A stretch of DNA of 25,209 bases from an uncultured Parasphingopyxis sp. (GCA_905479515.1 CAJQMX010000292.1:1-25209), one strand, 5' to 3'; positions 17,064 through 24,235 are shown, numbered from the stretch's first letter. The notes: generated by a model not told the origin, from the sequence alone. A program made the numbers and translations.

Positions 17064-17130
17064 TTGTCAAGATAATCGATTGACTTGAGAGAATAAATGG
17101 GGTTTAAAAGAGAATAAATAGGGTTTAAAA
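17064..17130. promoter_or_regulatory. Divergent promoters of TonB receptor and CYP153 genes
   Basis: For the P450 gene a plausible promoter is TTGACT (17080-17085), a 17-base spacer and TTTAAA (17103-17108). For the receptor gene the minus strand carries a consensus TTGACA (complement of 17064-17069) without a clear -10 hexamer. The 21-bp tandem repeat at 17089-17130 overlaps the P450 spacer and -10 box, where a repressor would block transcription. These are pattern-based assignments. Confidence 0.45.
17089..17130. repeat. Tandem 21-bp direct repeat, candidate regulator binding sites
   Basis: Two abutting copies (17089-17109 and 17110-17130) differ at one position (G17099 against A17120). 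Each begins GAGAATAAAT or its one-base variant and ends GGGTTTAAAA or GGGGTTTAAAA. A 21-bp period is two helical turns, so proteins bound to both copies would lie on one DNA face. The second copy ends in the near-palindrome GGTTTAAAACC (17122-17132), and a further TTTAAA follows at 17137. Confidence 0.7.
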
Positions 17131-17178
17131 CCTAGATTTAAAGTTGCAAGGCCTATGCGATTTGGAGAGGAGTGTTTT

Positions 17179-18417
17179 ATGACAACTGCCGATTTGGAGC
17201 GTGTGGATAGCATTCCGCTTGAGGCTATTGATGTTAGTCAGGCAAGGCTGTTCGAAAGTGACGAACACCTTCAGTATTTCGCGCGCCTGCGCGCAGAAGA
17301 TCCGGTTCATTTTTGCGAGAAGAGCGATTTCGGTCCGTTCTGGTCAATTACGAAGTTTCACGACATCCTCGCGGTGGACAGCAACCATGAGGCGTTTTCA
17401 TCCGATGGAACAATTCTGATCGGTGACAACCCTGAAGACTTCAACACACCCATGTTCATCGCGATGGATCCGCCGCGCCATGATCAGCAACGTAGGGCAG
17501 CTACGCCTGCAGTGGCGCCCCGTCGGCTCTCGGAGCTGGAATCTCTGATTCGCCAGCGCGTCAGCACGATTCTTGATGACCTGCCAAGAAACGAGGAGTT
17601 CAATTGGGTTGAGCGCGTTTCGATCGAGCTGACGACGCAGATGTTGGCGACCCTTTTCGATGTGCCATTCGAAGATCGATATCTTCTACCTTACTGGTCG
17701 GATGTGACAACGTCGACCGCTCAAGTTGGCAATGCGGCGCGCGCGCCGCAAGAGCGCAAGCGTATTCTTGCCGAGGAGACACTGCCATATTTCATGAAGC
17801 TGTGGCACGAGCGTGCCAATGCCGAGCCGCGCTTCGACTTCATTTCGCTTCTCGCCCACAACCCGGAGACACGGGATATGGACAAGAACCCGCTCGAATT
17901 CCTCGGCAATCTAATGCTCCTGATCGTGGGAGGGAACGATACAACGCGCAATTCGATTTCGGGCAGCGTGTACGGTCTCAACCGCTTCCCGGCCGAGTAC
18001 GATAAGCTGCGGGCAGACCCCGGCCTGATCCCTAACATGGTGTCGGAAGTAATTCGCTGGCAGACGCCGTTGTCCCACATGCGCCGGAATGCAACGCGTG
18101 ACATAGAGTTTGGTGGCAAGACGATCCGCAAGGGCGACAAGGTCGTCATGTGGTATGTCTCCGGCAATCGCGATGAGGAAGTTATCAACAACCCCGATCA
18201 GTTGATCATCGACCGCGATCGGGCGCGTCATCACGTCTCGTTCGGGTTCGGCATTCACCGCTGCATGGGAAATCGCGTCGCTGAAATGCAAATCCGCATA
18301 CTCTGGGAAGAGATCATGAAGCGCTTTAACAATATCGAAGTTGTGAAGGATCCGGTTCGCGTCTCTTCAAACTTCGTACGCGGCTATGAAGAGTTGATGG
18401 TAAGTATTTCGGAATAG
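17179..18417 (+). CDS. CYP153-type cytochrome P450 (terminal alkane hydroxylase)
   Basis: This 412-residue soluble P450 starts at ATG 17179, chosen over ATG 17155 because AGGAG lies just upstream of it. The I-helix motif GGNDTT is at 251-256, ExxR at Glu290-Arg293, and the haem loop SFGFGIHRCMG has Cys362 as the iron ligand. The stretches FIAMDPPRHDQQR (93-105), LLIVGGNDTTRNSISGSV and HRCMGNRVAEMQIRILWEEI are the marks of the CYP153 family, which hydroxylates medium-chain n-alkanes and fatty acids at the terminal carbon. Electrons come from a 2Fe-2S ferredoxin, encoded 101 bp downstream, and a NADH-dependent reductase that is not in the window. The neighbouring AlkJ-like and AlkK-like genes support a role in alkane oxidation. 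Exact substrate range is not predictable. Confidence 0.92.
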   Translation: MTTADLERVDSIPLEAIDVSQARLFESDEHLQYFARLRAEDPVHFCEKSDFGPFWSITKFHDILAVDSNHEAFSSDGTILIGDNPEDFNTPMFIAMDPPRHDQQRRAATPAVAPRRLSELESLIRQRVSTILDDLPRNEEFNWVERVSIELTTQMLATLFDVPFEDRYLLPYWSDVTTSTAQVGNAARAPQERKRILAEETLPYFMKLWHERANAEPRFDFISLLAHNPETRDMDKNPLEFLGNLMLLIVGGNDTTRNSISGSVYGLNRFPAEYDKLRADPGLIPNMVSEVIRWQTPLSHMRRNATRDIEFGGKTIRKGDKVVMWYVSGNRDEEVINNPDQLIIDRDRARHHVSFGFGIHRCMGNRVAEMQIRILWEEIMKRFNNIEVVKDPVRVSSNFVRGYEELMVSISE

Positions 18418-18518
18418 GTTGGCGAAAAAATAGGTGGCAGTAATGACTTTCGAACTGTCTATCACGCTGAAAATGCATGTAGCAAAGCGTTTATGTCTGC
18501 TCGAGGGAGTGCTAGGAA

Positions 18519-18839
18519 GTGGTGAAGATAATTTTTGTCGGATTCGATGGGGATGAAAAGGTAGTGGATGCCTCAGTGGGCCAGTCTCTGATGGAAGCTG
18601 CAGTCGCGAACAACGTTCGGGGTATTGATGCTGATTGCGGTGGTGCCTGTGCTTGCGCGACATGTCATGTATACATTGAACAGGACAGGTTCTCCGACAT
18701 CGGAGCGCGTGCGGACATGGAGGCATCCATGCTTGAGTTTGCTGAAAACGTGAAGACGAATTCACGCCTAGCATGTCAGATTCCAATTTCAGTTCAGCTC
18801 GAGGGCGTTCGAATTTTCCTTCCCGAGGCGCAACACTAA
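18519..18839 (+). CDS. Adrenodoxin-type 2Fe-2S ferredoxin
   Basis: This ferredoxin of about 106 residues carries the cluster ligands Cys40, Cys46, Cys49 and Cys86, the CX5CX2CXnC spacing of the adrenodoxin/putidaredoxin class. Cys44 is an extra cysteine inside the first loop. It follows the CYP153 gene and is the expected one-electron donor to it. Two consecutive GTG codons (18519 and 18522) could start it. A GAGGGAG at 18503-18509 is well spaced for the first, and AGGA at 18514 for the second, so the N-terminus is uncertain by one residue. No ferredoxin reductase gene follows, unlike in many CYP153 operons, because the sequence runs into insertion elements at 18.9 kb. Confidence 0.92.
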   Translation: MVKIIFVGFDGDEKVVDASVGQSLMEAAVANNVRGIDADCGGACACATCHVYIEQDRFSDIGARADMEASMLEFAENVKTNSRLACQIPISVQLEGVRIFLPEAQH

Positions 18840-18906
18840 GAGAGGTCACAGGAAAGGCAGCGCCATTTGGTAATCATCTCTGAAAATATGAATAGCCCCG
18901 CGTTTT

Positions 18907-18992
18907 CTAGACGCCCTCGGTTTTCATTTCCTGCTGCCGTTCGAACTCGACGGGTGACAGCATCAGAGCCATATGAAGTCGAAGTGATGCCT
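18907..18992 (-). pseudogene. Remnant of an IS3-family orfB C-terminus
   Basis: A minus-strand open stretch reads LSPVEFERQQEMKTEGV and stops at TAG (18907-18909), preceded by ASLRLH. The SPVEFE tail is the standard C-terminus of IS3-family transposase orfB. It is cut on its upstream side exactly at the left end of the second IS630 element, and the rest is not found beyond that element. It differs from the IS3 element at the right edge of the window as far as can be compared. Confidence 0.6.
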
Positions 18993-19076
18993 TAGAACGC
19001 CGGGCGGCTTTAGTGAATCAAAAATGATTCCTCATCTTGCCGAACTGTGATTCACAGTTCTGGGAGGAGCAAAGCC

Positions 19077-20070
19077 ATGGCGTTTTTGATTTCAAAGGAT
19101 CTGCGGACCCGGATGCTGCGGGGCATGAAGGCGGGTAAGTCTGTGCGAGAAGTTGCGCGGCAGTTCGAGGTTGCACCGCCCACAGCGTCCCGGCTGAAGA
19201 AGCATGTCGCCGCGACCGGTTCGATCGAACCACGCCCGCCTGGACGGCCGAAGGGCTATGGGAAACTCGGACCGTACAAGGATTTCCTGATCGAGCATGT
19301 CCTCGAGAAACCTGACATCACGATGCCTCAGCTGGTGGAGATCTTGCAGGAGACGCATAGAGTGAGGGTCGATTCGTCGAACATCTCCAAACTGCTCTGC
19401 GCAGAAGGGTTCACCTATAAGAAAAACGCTTCTGGCGGCGGAACAAGAACGCGCTGATGTGAAAGCGGCCCGTGCGGACTGGAAGCATTATCGCCAGCCC
19501 GCGATGCAGGCTCAGCCGGGGCGACTTGTGTTCATTGATGGTAAGGCTGAAAAGCAATCGCATGGCGATTGCCAGCCGAACGCCGTGAAGACCAACATGT
19601 GCCGGCTGCGCGGCAGGTCCCTCCGCGGCACACGCCTCAAGGCCAGCGCTCCCTTCGGAAAGTGGGGGACACAAACCTTCATCGCCGGGCTGCGATGTGG
19701 GGCACTCACCGCTCCCTGGATCGTCGAGGGCGCTATGAACCGTGCGGCCTTCGACATCTATGTCGAAACCCAGCTTGCACCGACCCTGTCACCAGGCGAC
19801 GTCGTCATCCTCGACAATCTCAGCGTTCACCACAGCCAGCGTGCCGCAGACATTCTCGCCGCGCGCGGCGCCTGGTTCCTGTTCCTTCCGAAATACTCAC
19901 CCGACCTGAACCCGATCGAGATGGCATTCTCCAAGCTCAAGGCGCACCTCAGGGCCGCTGCCGCAAGAAACTTCGAAGAGCTCAACAAGGCAATCGGTGA
20001 TATCTGCGCGCTCTTCACGTCCACAGAATGCTGGAACTTCTTCAAGGCTGCAAACTATGTTGCAGAGTAA
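19077..20070 (+). pseudogene. IS630 transposase with frameshift and in-frame palindromic insertion
   Basis: The first frame starts at ATG 19077 with GGAGG upstream and encodes the helix-turn-helix (SVREVARQFEVAPPTASRLKK) up to TGA at 19455-19457. The catalytic part is in the +1 frame, joined near AAGAAAAACG (19419-19428) to read YKKTLLAAEQERADVKAARA. It has FID (first Asp), VILDNLSVHHS (second Asp) and KYSPDLNPIEMAFSKLKAHL (Glu), then runs to TAA at 20070 with a complete C-terminus (KAANYVAE). Between FID and AVKTNM there are 12 more residues than in the other IS630 copy of the window, which reads FVDETWASTNM. The extra segment is a DNA palindrome, and it destroys the conserved DET context of the first catalytic Asp. 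Confidence 0.75.
19540..19577. repeat. Palindromic insertion inside IS630 transposase
   Basis: Arms GGCTG (19545-19549) plus GCAATCGC (19554-19561) pair with GCGATTGC (19565-19572) plus CAGCC (19573-19577). The loop is ATG and a four-A bulge lies on the left side. Thirteen base pairs are formed. The segment adds about 36 bases, a multiple of three, so the reading frame stays open. Confidence 0.7.
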
Positions 20071-20095
20071 GCGCCCGATGCCCTAGGTTCTCTGG

Positions 20096-20491
20096 CTACC
20101 GACCGAATGTCTCGCGCTCGGCTTGTGTCAGGACATTGTCGCCATTGCTGTCGATCCTGTCGAAGGCCCGCGGCGGGTTGGCATCCCATTCAGCTTGGGA
20201 AATCACACCGTCATTATTGGCGTCGACCTTGGCAAAGGCCCGTTTGGAGAAGCGCTTGATGCGCTCATTCACGGCCCCGGAAAATTCGTCCGCGTCGAGC
20301 CCGCCCGAGGCGTTGGCATCCACTTCCTTGAAGATGCCGGACCGTTTGGCAAGGAACTCGCCGCGGGTGACGAGACCGTCGCCATCGGCGTCGGCTGACG
20401 ACAGGATGACAGCGGCCTCGGCCTTGCCCTGCGCGCAGGCGGGGAGGGTAAGGCCGAAGGCGGCGGCGAGGAGGAGGCTGGCATATTTCAT
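20096..20491 (-). CDS. Secreted EF-hand calcium-binding protein
   Basis: This 131-residue protein starts at ATG 20491, with AAGGA upstream; a longer frame lacks a plausible start. An N-terminal signal (MKYASLLLAAAFGLTLPAC) ends in a lipobox-like LPAC or a signal peptidase I site ACA|QG, so it is a periplasmic protein or lipoprotein. Four EF-hand loops follow: DADGDGLVTRGE, DANASGGLDADE, DANNDGVISQAE and DSNGDNVLTQAE. The first and third have full acidic coordination; the second has Ala-Ser at positions 4-5 and may bind weakly. The gene lies 29 bp downstream of the fatty-acid-hydroxylase gene, probably in the same transcript. The IS630 right end is ten bases past its stop. The role is unknown beyond calcium binding. 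Confidence 0.85.
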   Translation of the reverse strand: MKYASLLLAAAFGLTLPACAQGKAEAAVILSSADADGDGLVTRGEFLAKRSGIFKEVDANASGGLDADEFSGAVNERIKRFSKRAFAKVDANNDGVISQAEWDANPPRAFDRIDSNGDNVLTQAERETFGR

Positions 20492-20520
20492 CGTGAATTC
20501 CTTGAGGGGCGGGAGGGATA

Positions 20521-21330
20521 TCAGGCCGTCAATTCTGGGGCGGCAGGCGTGGTCGCAGCTGCATAGGTTTCCGCATAACGCGGATGCAGAGTGCCGAAGA
20601 GCCGAGCCCATATCAGGGTGTAGAGACCGTAATTGTACCGGTAGGTCCGGTGGTGCTGGTTGTGGCTGGTGGCGGTGTTCATCAGGCGCGCAACAGGGGC
20701 GTCAGGCAGTCCGCGGGGCAGCAGTTCGTAGCCAAGATGGCCCATGACATTATAGGCGATCATGAAAGTGGAGACGACGAGGAAGGCGAGCGGATGAAGG
20801 GGAACCACGAGAAGGATGACGACAAAGCCAAGTGCCTCGATGACGGCCTCGATCGGATCAAAGGCGAACGCAGCCAGCGGCGAAGGATTGGTCGACAGGT
20901 GGTGGACCTTGTGCACGCGGGAATAGATGCCCGGCAGGTGCATCAGGCGGTGCGCCCAGTAGAAATAGAAATCGTGAACGAGCAGAGCGACCGGGATGCT
21001 GGCGAACATCCAGGTCCAGCCATAATCGCCTATTTCCCTGTAAATCCGATAAATCCCGAAGTTTTGGTGCAGCATATAAGTAGCCAGCCCGACGAGCGCG
21101 AAGATGACCATTGAGAGGAGTGAATAGGTGGCCTCCCGCAGCAATTGCGCTTTCGTGAAAGGGATTGGCTGCAGACGCCGCGGTTTCAGGTCCCGTCGGA
21201 ACAAGCTGACAAGGGCGAGCGCTGTACCAGCAAACAGGATATAGCGCGCCAGGAAAACGGATATCAGCAGGGCACCGATAAGGAGTATCCCGGCTTGCGG
21301 CGAGAGGCGTTCGATGAGGGGGGCGAGCAT
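20521..21330 (-). CDS. Fatty acid hydroxylase / sterol desaturase family membrane protein
   Basis: This 269-residue polytopic membrane enzyme belongs to the di-iron fatty acid hydroxylase superfamily. Hydrophobic segments occur near 13-42, 66-88, 108-122 and 165-195. The histidine clusters that hold the two irons are intact: HDFYFYWAHRLMH, HKVHH and SHNQHH. Such proteins hydroxylate or desaturate lipids, carotenoids or sterol-like molecules in the inner membrane; which substrate applies here cannot be decided. ATG 21330 is the first start, with AGGA upstream. Downstream, after 29 bp, comes the EF-hand gene on the same strand. Upstream is a 102-bp G-rich spacer and the secreted repeat protein, also on the minus strand. 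Confidence 0.88.
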   Translation of the reverse strand: MLAPLIERLSPQAGILLIGALLISVFLARYILFAGTALALVSLFRRDLKPRRLQPIPFTKAQLLREATYSLLSMVIFALVGLATYMLHQNFGIYRIYREIGDYGWTWMFASIPVALLVHDFYFYWAHRLMHLPGIYSRVHKVHHLSTNPSPLAAFAFDPIEAVIEALGFVVILLVVPLHPLAFLVVSTFMIAYNVMGHLGYELLPRGLPDAPVARLMNTATSHNQHHRTYRYNYGLYTLIWARLFGTLHPRYAETYAAATTPAAPELTA

Positions 21331-21432
21331 GCGTGAGGTCCTGCGCGAAGGAGGGGGCGGGGAGGGGGGGCGACCGGCCGGAGCCGTCCGGGAGGACTGG
21401 GCGAAGGTGTGCCCCGGCCAGCCGCGGGGGGG
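21331..21432. other. G-rich spacer with G-quadruplex potential
   Basis: The plus strand carries runs of five, four and seven G separated by single bases at 21353-21370, enough for four G3 tracts. The spacer lies between the stop of the secreted repeat gene and the start of the hydroxylase gene, both read leftwards, so the RNA is C-rich and a quadruplex would form in the template strand. No terminator is evident. Confidence 0.4.
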
Positions 21433-22008
21433 CTAGTGCGGCTCGACGGTGATCCAGCGGGTGCGGGTGCTCGTTTCGCCATTCGGGTCGGTCACAGTGG
21501 TCGTCTTAGTGCCCTCGCCGTCACGCGTCACATCGCGGTTGTAGACGTCGCCGCTGGCGCCGGTAGTCGTGCCGCTCTTCACATAGTTGCCGTTTTCATC
21601 GACCGTGCGAGTTACGTCATGCGTTGCGGTTTGGCCATTTGGGCCGGTAACGGTCTGCGAGCGGTTGCAGGCGCCGTTGGCGCAGGATGCGGTTGTGTCA
21701 TGGGAAACGGTCTGGCCGGAATTCATGGTGGTCGAACCGGAGCGGTAGCGCTGGCCGCTTTCCTGATTATAGCCGGACTGGCTGTTGCGGGTCGCGCCAT
21801 AACCCTGTCCGGTCTGGACAGAGCCGGTGCGTGTCTTGACGCCATTCTCGCGGGCGACCGTGCGTTGCGAAGTGGCGGTGCGGCCGTTTGCGCCTGTGAC
21901 AGTGCTCTGGCGGTTACGGGCCTGTGCATCGGCTGCAGGTGCAAGGGCGAGCGATGCCGTCAGGGCGAATGCGGCGAGTGTCGTCATCGTGTTCAGTTTG
22001 CGGGCCAT
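21433..22008 (-). CDS. Secreted protein with TVTGxNGxTxT repeats, unknown function
   Basis: This 191-residue protein starts at ATG 22008 with AGGAA upstream; a longer frame to 22128 is less likely. A signal peptide with cleavage near ADA|QA precedes a low-complexity Thr/Asn/Gly/Ser-rich mature part. Three degenerate repeats stand out: TVTGANGRTATSQRTV, TVTGPNGQTATHDVTRTV and TVTDPNGETSTRTRW. A central segment is rich in Gly, Ser, Gln and Tyr, with two cysteines (SCANGACNRS) that could form a disulfide. I do not recognise a named family. It is divergent from the response regulator gene with candidate regulator sites in between, so it may be a target of that two-component system. It is probably exported to periplasm or surface. 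Confidence 0.75.
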   Translation of the reverse strand: MARKLNTMTTLAAFALTASLALAPAADAQARNRQSTVTGANGRTATSQRTVARENGVKTRTGSVQTGQGYGATRNSQSGYNQESGQRYRSGSTTMNSGQTVSHDTTASCANGACNRSQTVTGPNGQTATHDVTRTVDENGNYVKSGTTTGASGDVYNRDVTRDGEGTKTTTVTDPNGETSTRTRWITVEPH

Positions 22009-22075
22009 GAGGGAGTTCCTTTCGGTCAGTGGCCGGGCGGGTGTCCGTCCGATGGAAAGGAGATGTACAGGATCA

Positions 22076-22126
22076 TTGTAACCCCGGTTTTTCCCAAAGG
22101 TTTCAGGACGTAACATTTTGTAACCC
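22076..22126. promoter_or_regulatory. Candidate OmpR-type operator with GTAAC half-sites
   Basis: TTGTAACCC occurs at 22076-22084 and 22118-22126, 42 bp apart. A third GTAAC at 22110-22114 lies exactly ten bases before the GTAAC at 22120-22124. Direct half-sites spaced one helical turn are the usual target of OmpR/PhoB-type regulators. The region separates the secreted repeat gene from the response regulator gene, so autoregulation and control of the secreted protein are both plausible. Confidence 0.5.
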
Positions 22127-22175
22127 ACTCATGAGGGAAATGGATTCCCTGCGTGCTTGTCCCTATAGTCACGGC

Positions 22176-22889
22176 ATGGAGACCCGGAGCCTGATCCTTG
22201 TGGTGGAAGACGATGACGAGATCCGCGATCTCGTCTGCACCTACCTGCGCACGAATGGTTATGATGCGATGGGCGCCGGGGACGGCAAGGAATTGGACCA
22301 GGCCCTGCTCGTTTCGGAGCCCAGCCTGATCGTTCTGGACATCATGCTGCCCGGTGGGGAAGACGGACTGGCGATCTGCCGCAGGCTGCGGGCAAGCATG
22401 ACCACGCCGATCATCATGCTGACGGCCAAAGGTGACGAGATCGACCGGATTGTCGGCATCGAACTCGGTGCAGACGACTACATGTCCAAACCTTTCAATC
22501 CCCGGGAGCTTGCGGCGCGGATCGGAGCCGTGCTGAGACGGGCGGGCAATGGCGAGGCGCGGCCCGTGCGGGAGGCACGCTGCGGGCATCTTGTGATCAA
22601 TTATGACCGGCGCGAAGTGACCACGCGTTCTGGCGAGGCGATTGACCTCTCCAGCGGCGAATACGCGCTGCTGACCGTGTTCATCAGCCGGCCGCAGCGC
22701 GTGCTGGACCGTGACATGCTGCTGGAGCTTGTCAGCGGCCGCAGCTTTGGTGGAGCGTTCGACCGGTCGATCGATGTGCAGGTGAGCCGTCTGCGGCGGA
22801 AGATCGAGGCCGATCCGTCCAATCCGGTCCTTATCAAGACAGTGCGAAACGGAGGATACATTCTCGCCGAAAAGGTTTCGACCGCGTGA
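22176..22889 (+). CDS. OmpR/PhoB-type response regulator
   Basis: This protein has 237 residues with the start at ATG 22176, the family-typical position just before the first strand (LILVVEDDDE). Earlier in-frame starts at 22131 and 22140 exist, and GAGGGAA before 22140 keeps that start possible. The receiver domain has the acidic pocket Asp12-Asp13-Asp14, phospho-acceptor Asp55 (LIVLDIMLPG), Thr83 and Lys105 (MSKPFNP). The C-terminal winged helix (about 133-232) has the recognition region DVQVSRLRRKIE and the wing KTVRNGGYIL. The stop overlaps the kinase start by four bases (GTGA), so the two are translated together. Target genes are unknown; the divergent secreted repeat gene is the nearest candidate. 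Confidence 0.92.
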   Translation: METRSLILVVEDDDEIRDLVCTYLRTNGYDAMGAGDGKELDQALLVSEPSLIVLDIMLPGGEDGLAICRRLRASMTTPIIMLTAKGDEIDRIVGIELGADDYMSKPFNPRELAARIGAVLRRAGNGEARPVREARCGHLVINYDRREVTTRSGEAIDLSSGEYALLTVFISRPQRVLDRDMLLELVSGRSFGGAFDRSIDVQVSRLRRKIEADPSNPVLIKTVRNGGYILAEKVSTA

Positions 22890-24235
22890 GATTGCCCACC
22901 CTCGGTTCATTCCTCGCCGTGCGTCTCCTGGCGCTGGCCACGCTGTTGATCTTTGCCACCCAGCTTGTCGTCATTGCGGTGCTGTGGCGTGCGCAGGCGG
23001 GAAGTGCCGGGTTCCGGCTGCCACTTCCGGGGCGGGCGGCGGCCATCGTGGAAAGCGTGGACGCGGCTACGCCAGACCAGTTGCAAAGCCTCCTGAGGGC
23101 GCTCAATTCGGGTGACCTGCATATCCGTATCGAGCCGGAACTCATGCAGGCGGATACGGCCGGGGGGCTGAAAGTGGGGGCGTTCCGGCGCGCGATGACC
23201 CGCTACACGAATGTGCTTGAGGGCCGGCATGTTGTCGGCATGGTCGGCTCAGGGCGGCGGAAATTCGAAGAGCCCGTTCTGACACCGGAGGGAGTCGAGG
23301 CGCGCTACCCGATGCGGCTGGTCGTGGAGCTTGCGGACGGGCAATGGCTCGTCATCGAAACGCCCAGTCTCCTTGAAGCCCGGTTCCGCAGCATCCCGAT
23401 TGGCCTCTTTGCCGGCCTGTTCGGCCTGATCATGGCGTCCGCCGCCCTGTGGAGCATCTGGCAGGCCCTACGTCCGGTGCGGGACATGGCACAATCGGCG
23501 CGGACGTTTTCAGCAACCGGTGCGCCACAGTTCGTGAAGCCGGGCGGCGGCGCGGAGCTGCGAAACCTTATCTCCGAATTCAACACCCTTCAGACACGCG
23601 TTGCCCGCCTGCTGGCCAGCCGGACGCTGGTCATGTCGGCCATGTCGCATGATGTGCGGACCTATCTGACCCGGCTGCGCCTGCGCATCGAGGGGCTGGA
23701 ACCTGAAAGCCGGGCCGCAGCTGAAAAGACGATCGAGGAAATCAGGTGCCTGCTTGACGATTCCCTGGCATTTGCCGAAGCAGACGGCGCGGATTTTGCC
23801 CTGTCGCCCGTCAGGCTGTCTGAGGTGCTGGCGAAGATCGCCCAGTCAGGCCAATTCAGGGAAGGCGATCTGGATGTGTCGGGCATGGCCGACTGTCATG
23901 TGCAGGCGGAGCCCTCGCGACTTGAGCGGGCATTGGTGAATATCATCACGAACGCCGTGAAATATGGAGGCAAGGCCCACATTGTACTGCGCCAGCGCGG
24001 TGCGGAGGCGCTGATTGAGATTTCGGACAAAGGTCCGGGCATTCCAGCGGCCTTCCGTGCAAAAGTGTTCGAACCTTTCTTCCGCATGGAGGGCTCGCGC
24101 AACCGGTCGCTGGAGGGGGCTGGCCTCGGGCTGGCGATTGCGCGGCGGCTGATCGAACGGCATGGCGGGACCGTCACGCTTGGTGAGGCGCCCTCCGGCG
24201 GATTGAAGGTTCTGGTATCACTGCCCTGCGCCTGA
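22886..24235 (+). CDS. Sensor histidine kinase, EnvZ-like architecture
   Basis: This 449-residue membrane kinase starts at GTG 22886, overlapping the response regulator stop. TM1 is at about 11-34, a periplasmic sensor domain at about 35-168, TM2 at about 170-192, then HAMP (about 193-245), a dimerisation and phosphoacceptor domain with His255 (MSAMSHDVRTYLTRLRLRIE) and the ATPase domain with Asn356 (NIITNAVKYG), Asp381 (DKGPGIP) and GAGLGLAIA (411-419). It should phosphorylate the regulator encoded just upstream. The H-box is unusual: the usual SHDxRTPLT has Tyr260 in place of Pro. Loss of that Pro kink can alter kinase and phosphatase balance in this family, but its effect here is untested. 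The signal sensed is unknown. Confidence 0.92.
   Translation: MRLPTLGSFLAVRLLALATLLIFATQLVVIAVLWRAQAGSAGFRLPLPGRAAAIVESVDAATPDQLQSLLRALNSGDLHIRIEPELMQADTAGGLKVGAFRRAMTRYTNVLEGRHVVGMVGSGRRKFEEPVLTPEGVEARYPMRLVVELADGQWLVIETPSLLEARFRSIPIGLFAGLFGLIMASAALWSIWQALRPVRDMAQSARTFSATGAPQFVKPGGGAELRNLISEFNTLQTRVARLLASRTLVMSAMSHDVRTYLTRLRLRIEGLEPESRAAAEKTIEEIRCLLDDSLAFAEADGADFALSPVRLSEVLAKIAQSGQFREGDLDVSGMADCHVQAEPSRLERALVNIITNAVKYGGKAHIVLRQRGAEALIEISDKGPGIPAAFRAKVFEPFFRMEGSRNRSLEGAGLGLAIARRLIERHGGTVTLGEAPSGGLKVLVSLPCA

Larger units (their letters stand above)
18995..20083 (+). mobile_element. Second IS630-family element, both ends present
   Basis: The element is bounded by TA dinucleotides at 18993-18994 and 20084-20085, as expected for TA target duplication, and is 1089 bp long. 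The ends are imperfect inverted repeats: the left begins GAACGCCGGGCG, and the right read inward begins GGGCATCGGGCG. Its transposase is interrupted by a frame change and an internal palindromic insertion, so it is probably not autonomous. It separates the alkane island from the EF-hand gene, ending ten bases past that gene's stop. Confidence 0.65.

Noticed and set aside
17089..17130. Tandem repeat as a CRISPR fragment
   Set aside because: Two abutting copies without spacers and no cas genes; the period fits operator sites.
6181..20083. The two IS630 copies as ends of one composite transposon
   Set aside because: Their transposases and end sequences differ clearly and the left copy lacks its right end, so they could not mobilise the island together in the present state.
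22026..22910. 294-codon minus-strand frame opposite the response regulator
   Set aside because: The plus strand encodes a complete receiver and winged-helix protein; the antisense frame shows no domain.
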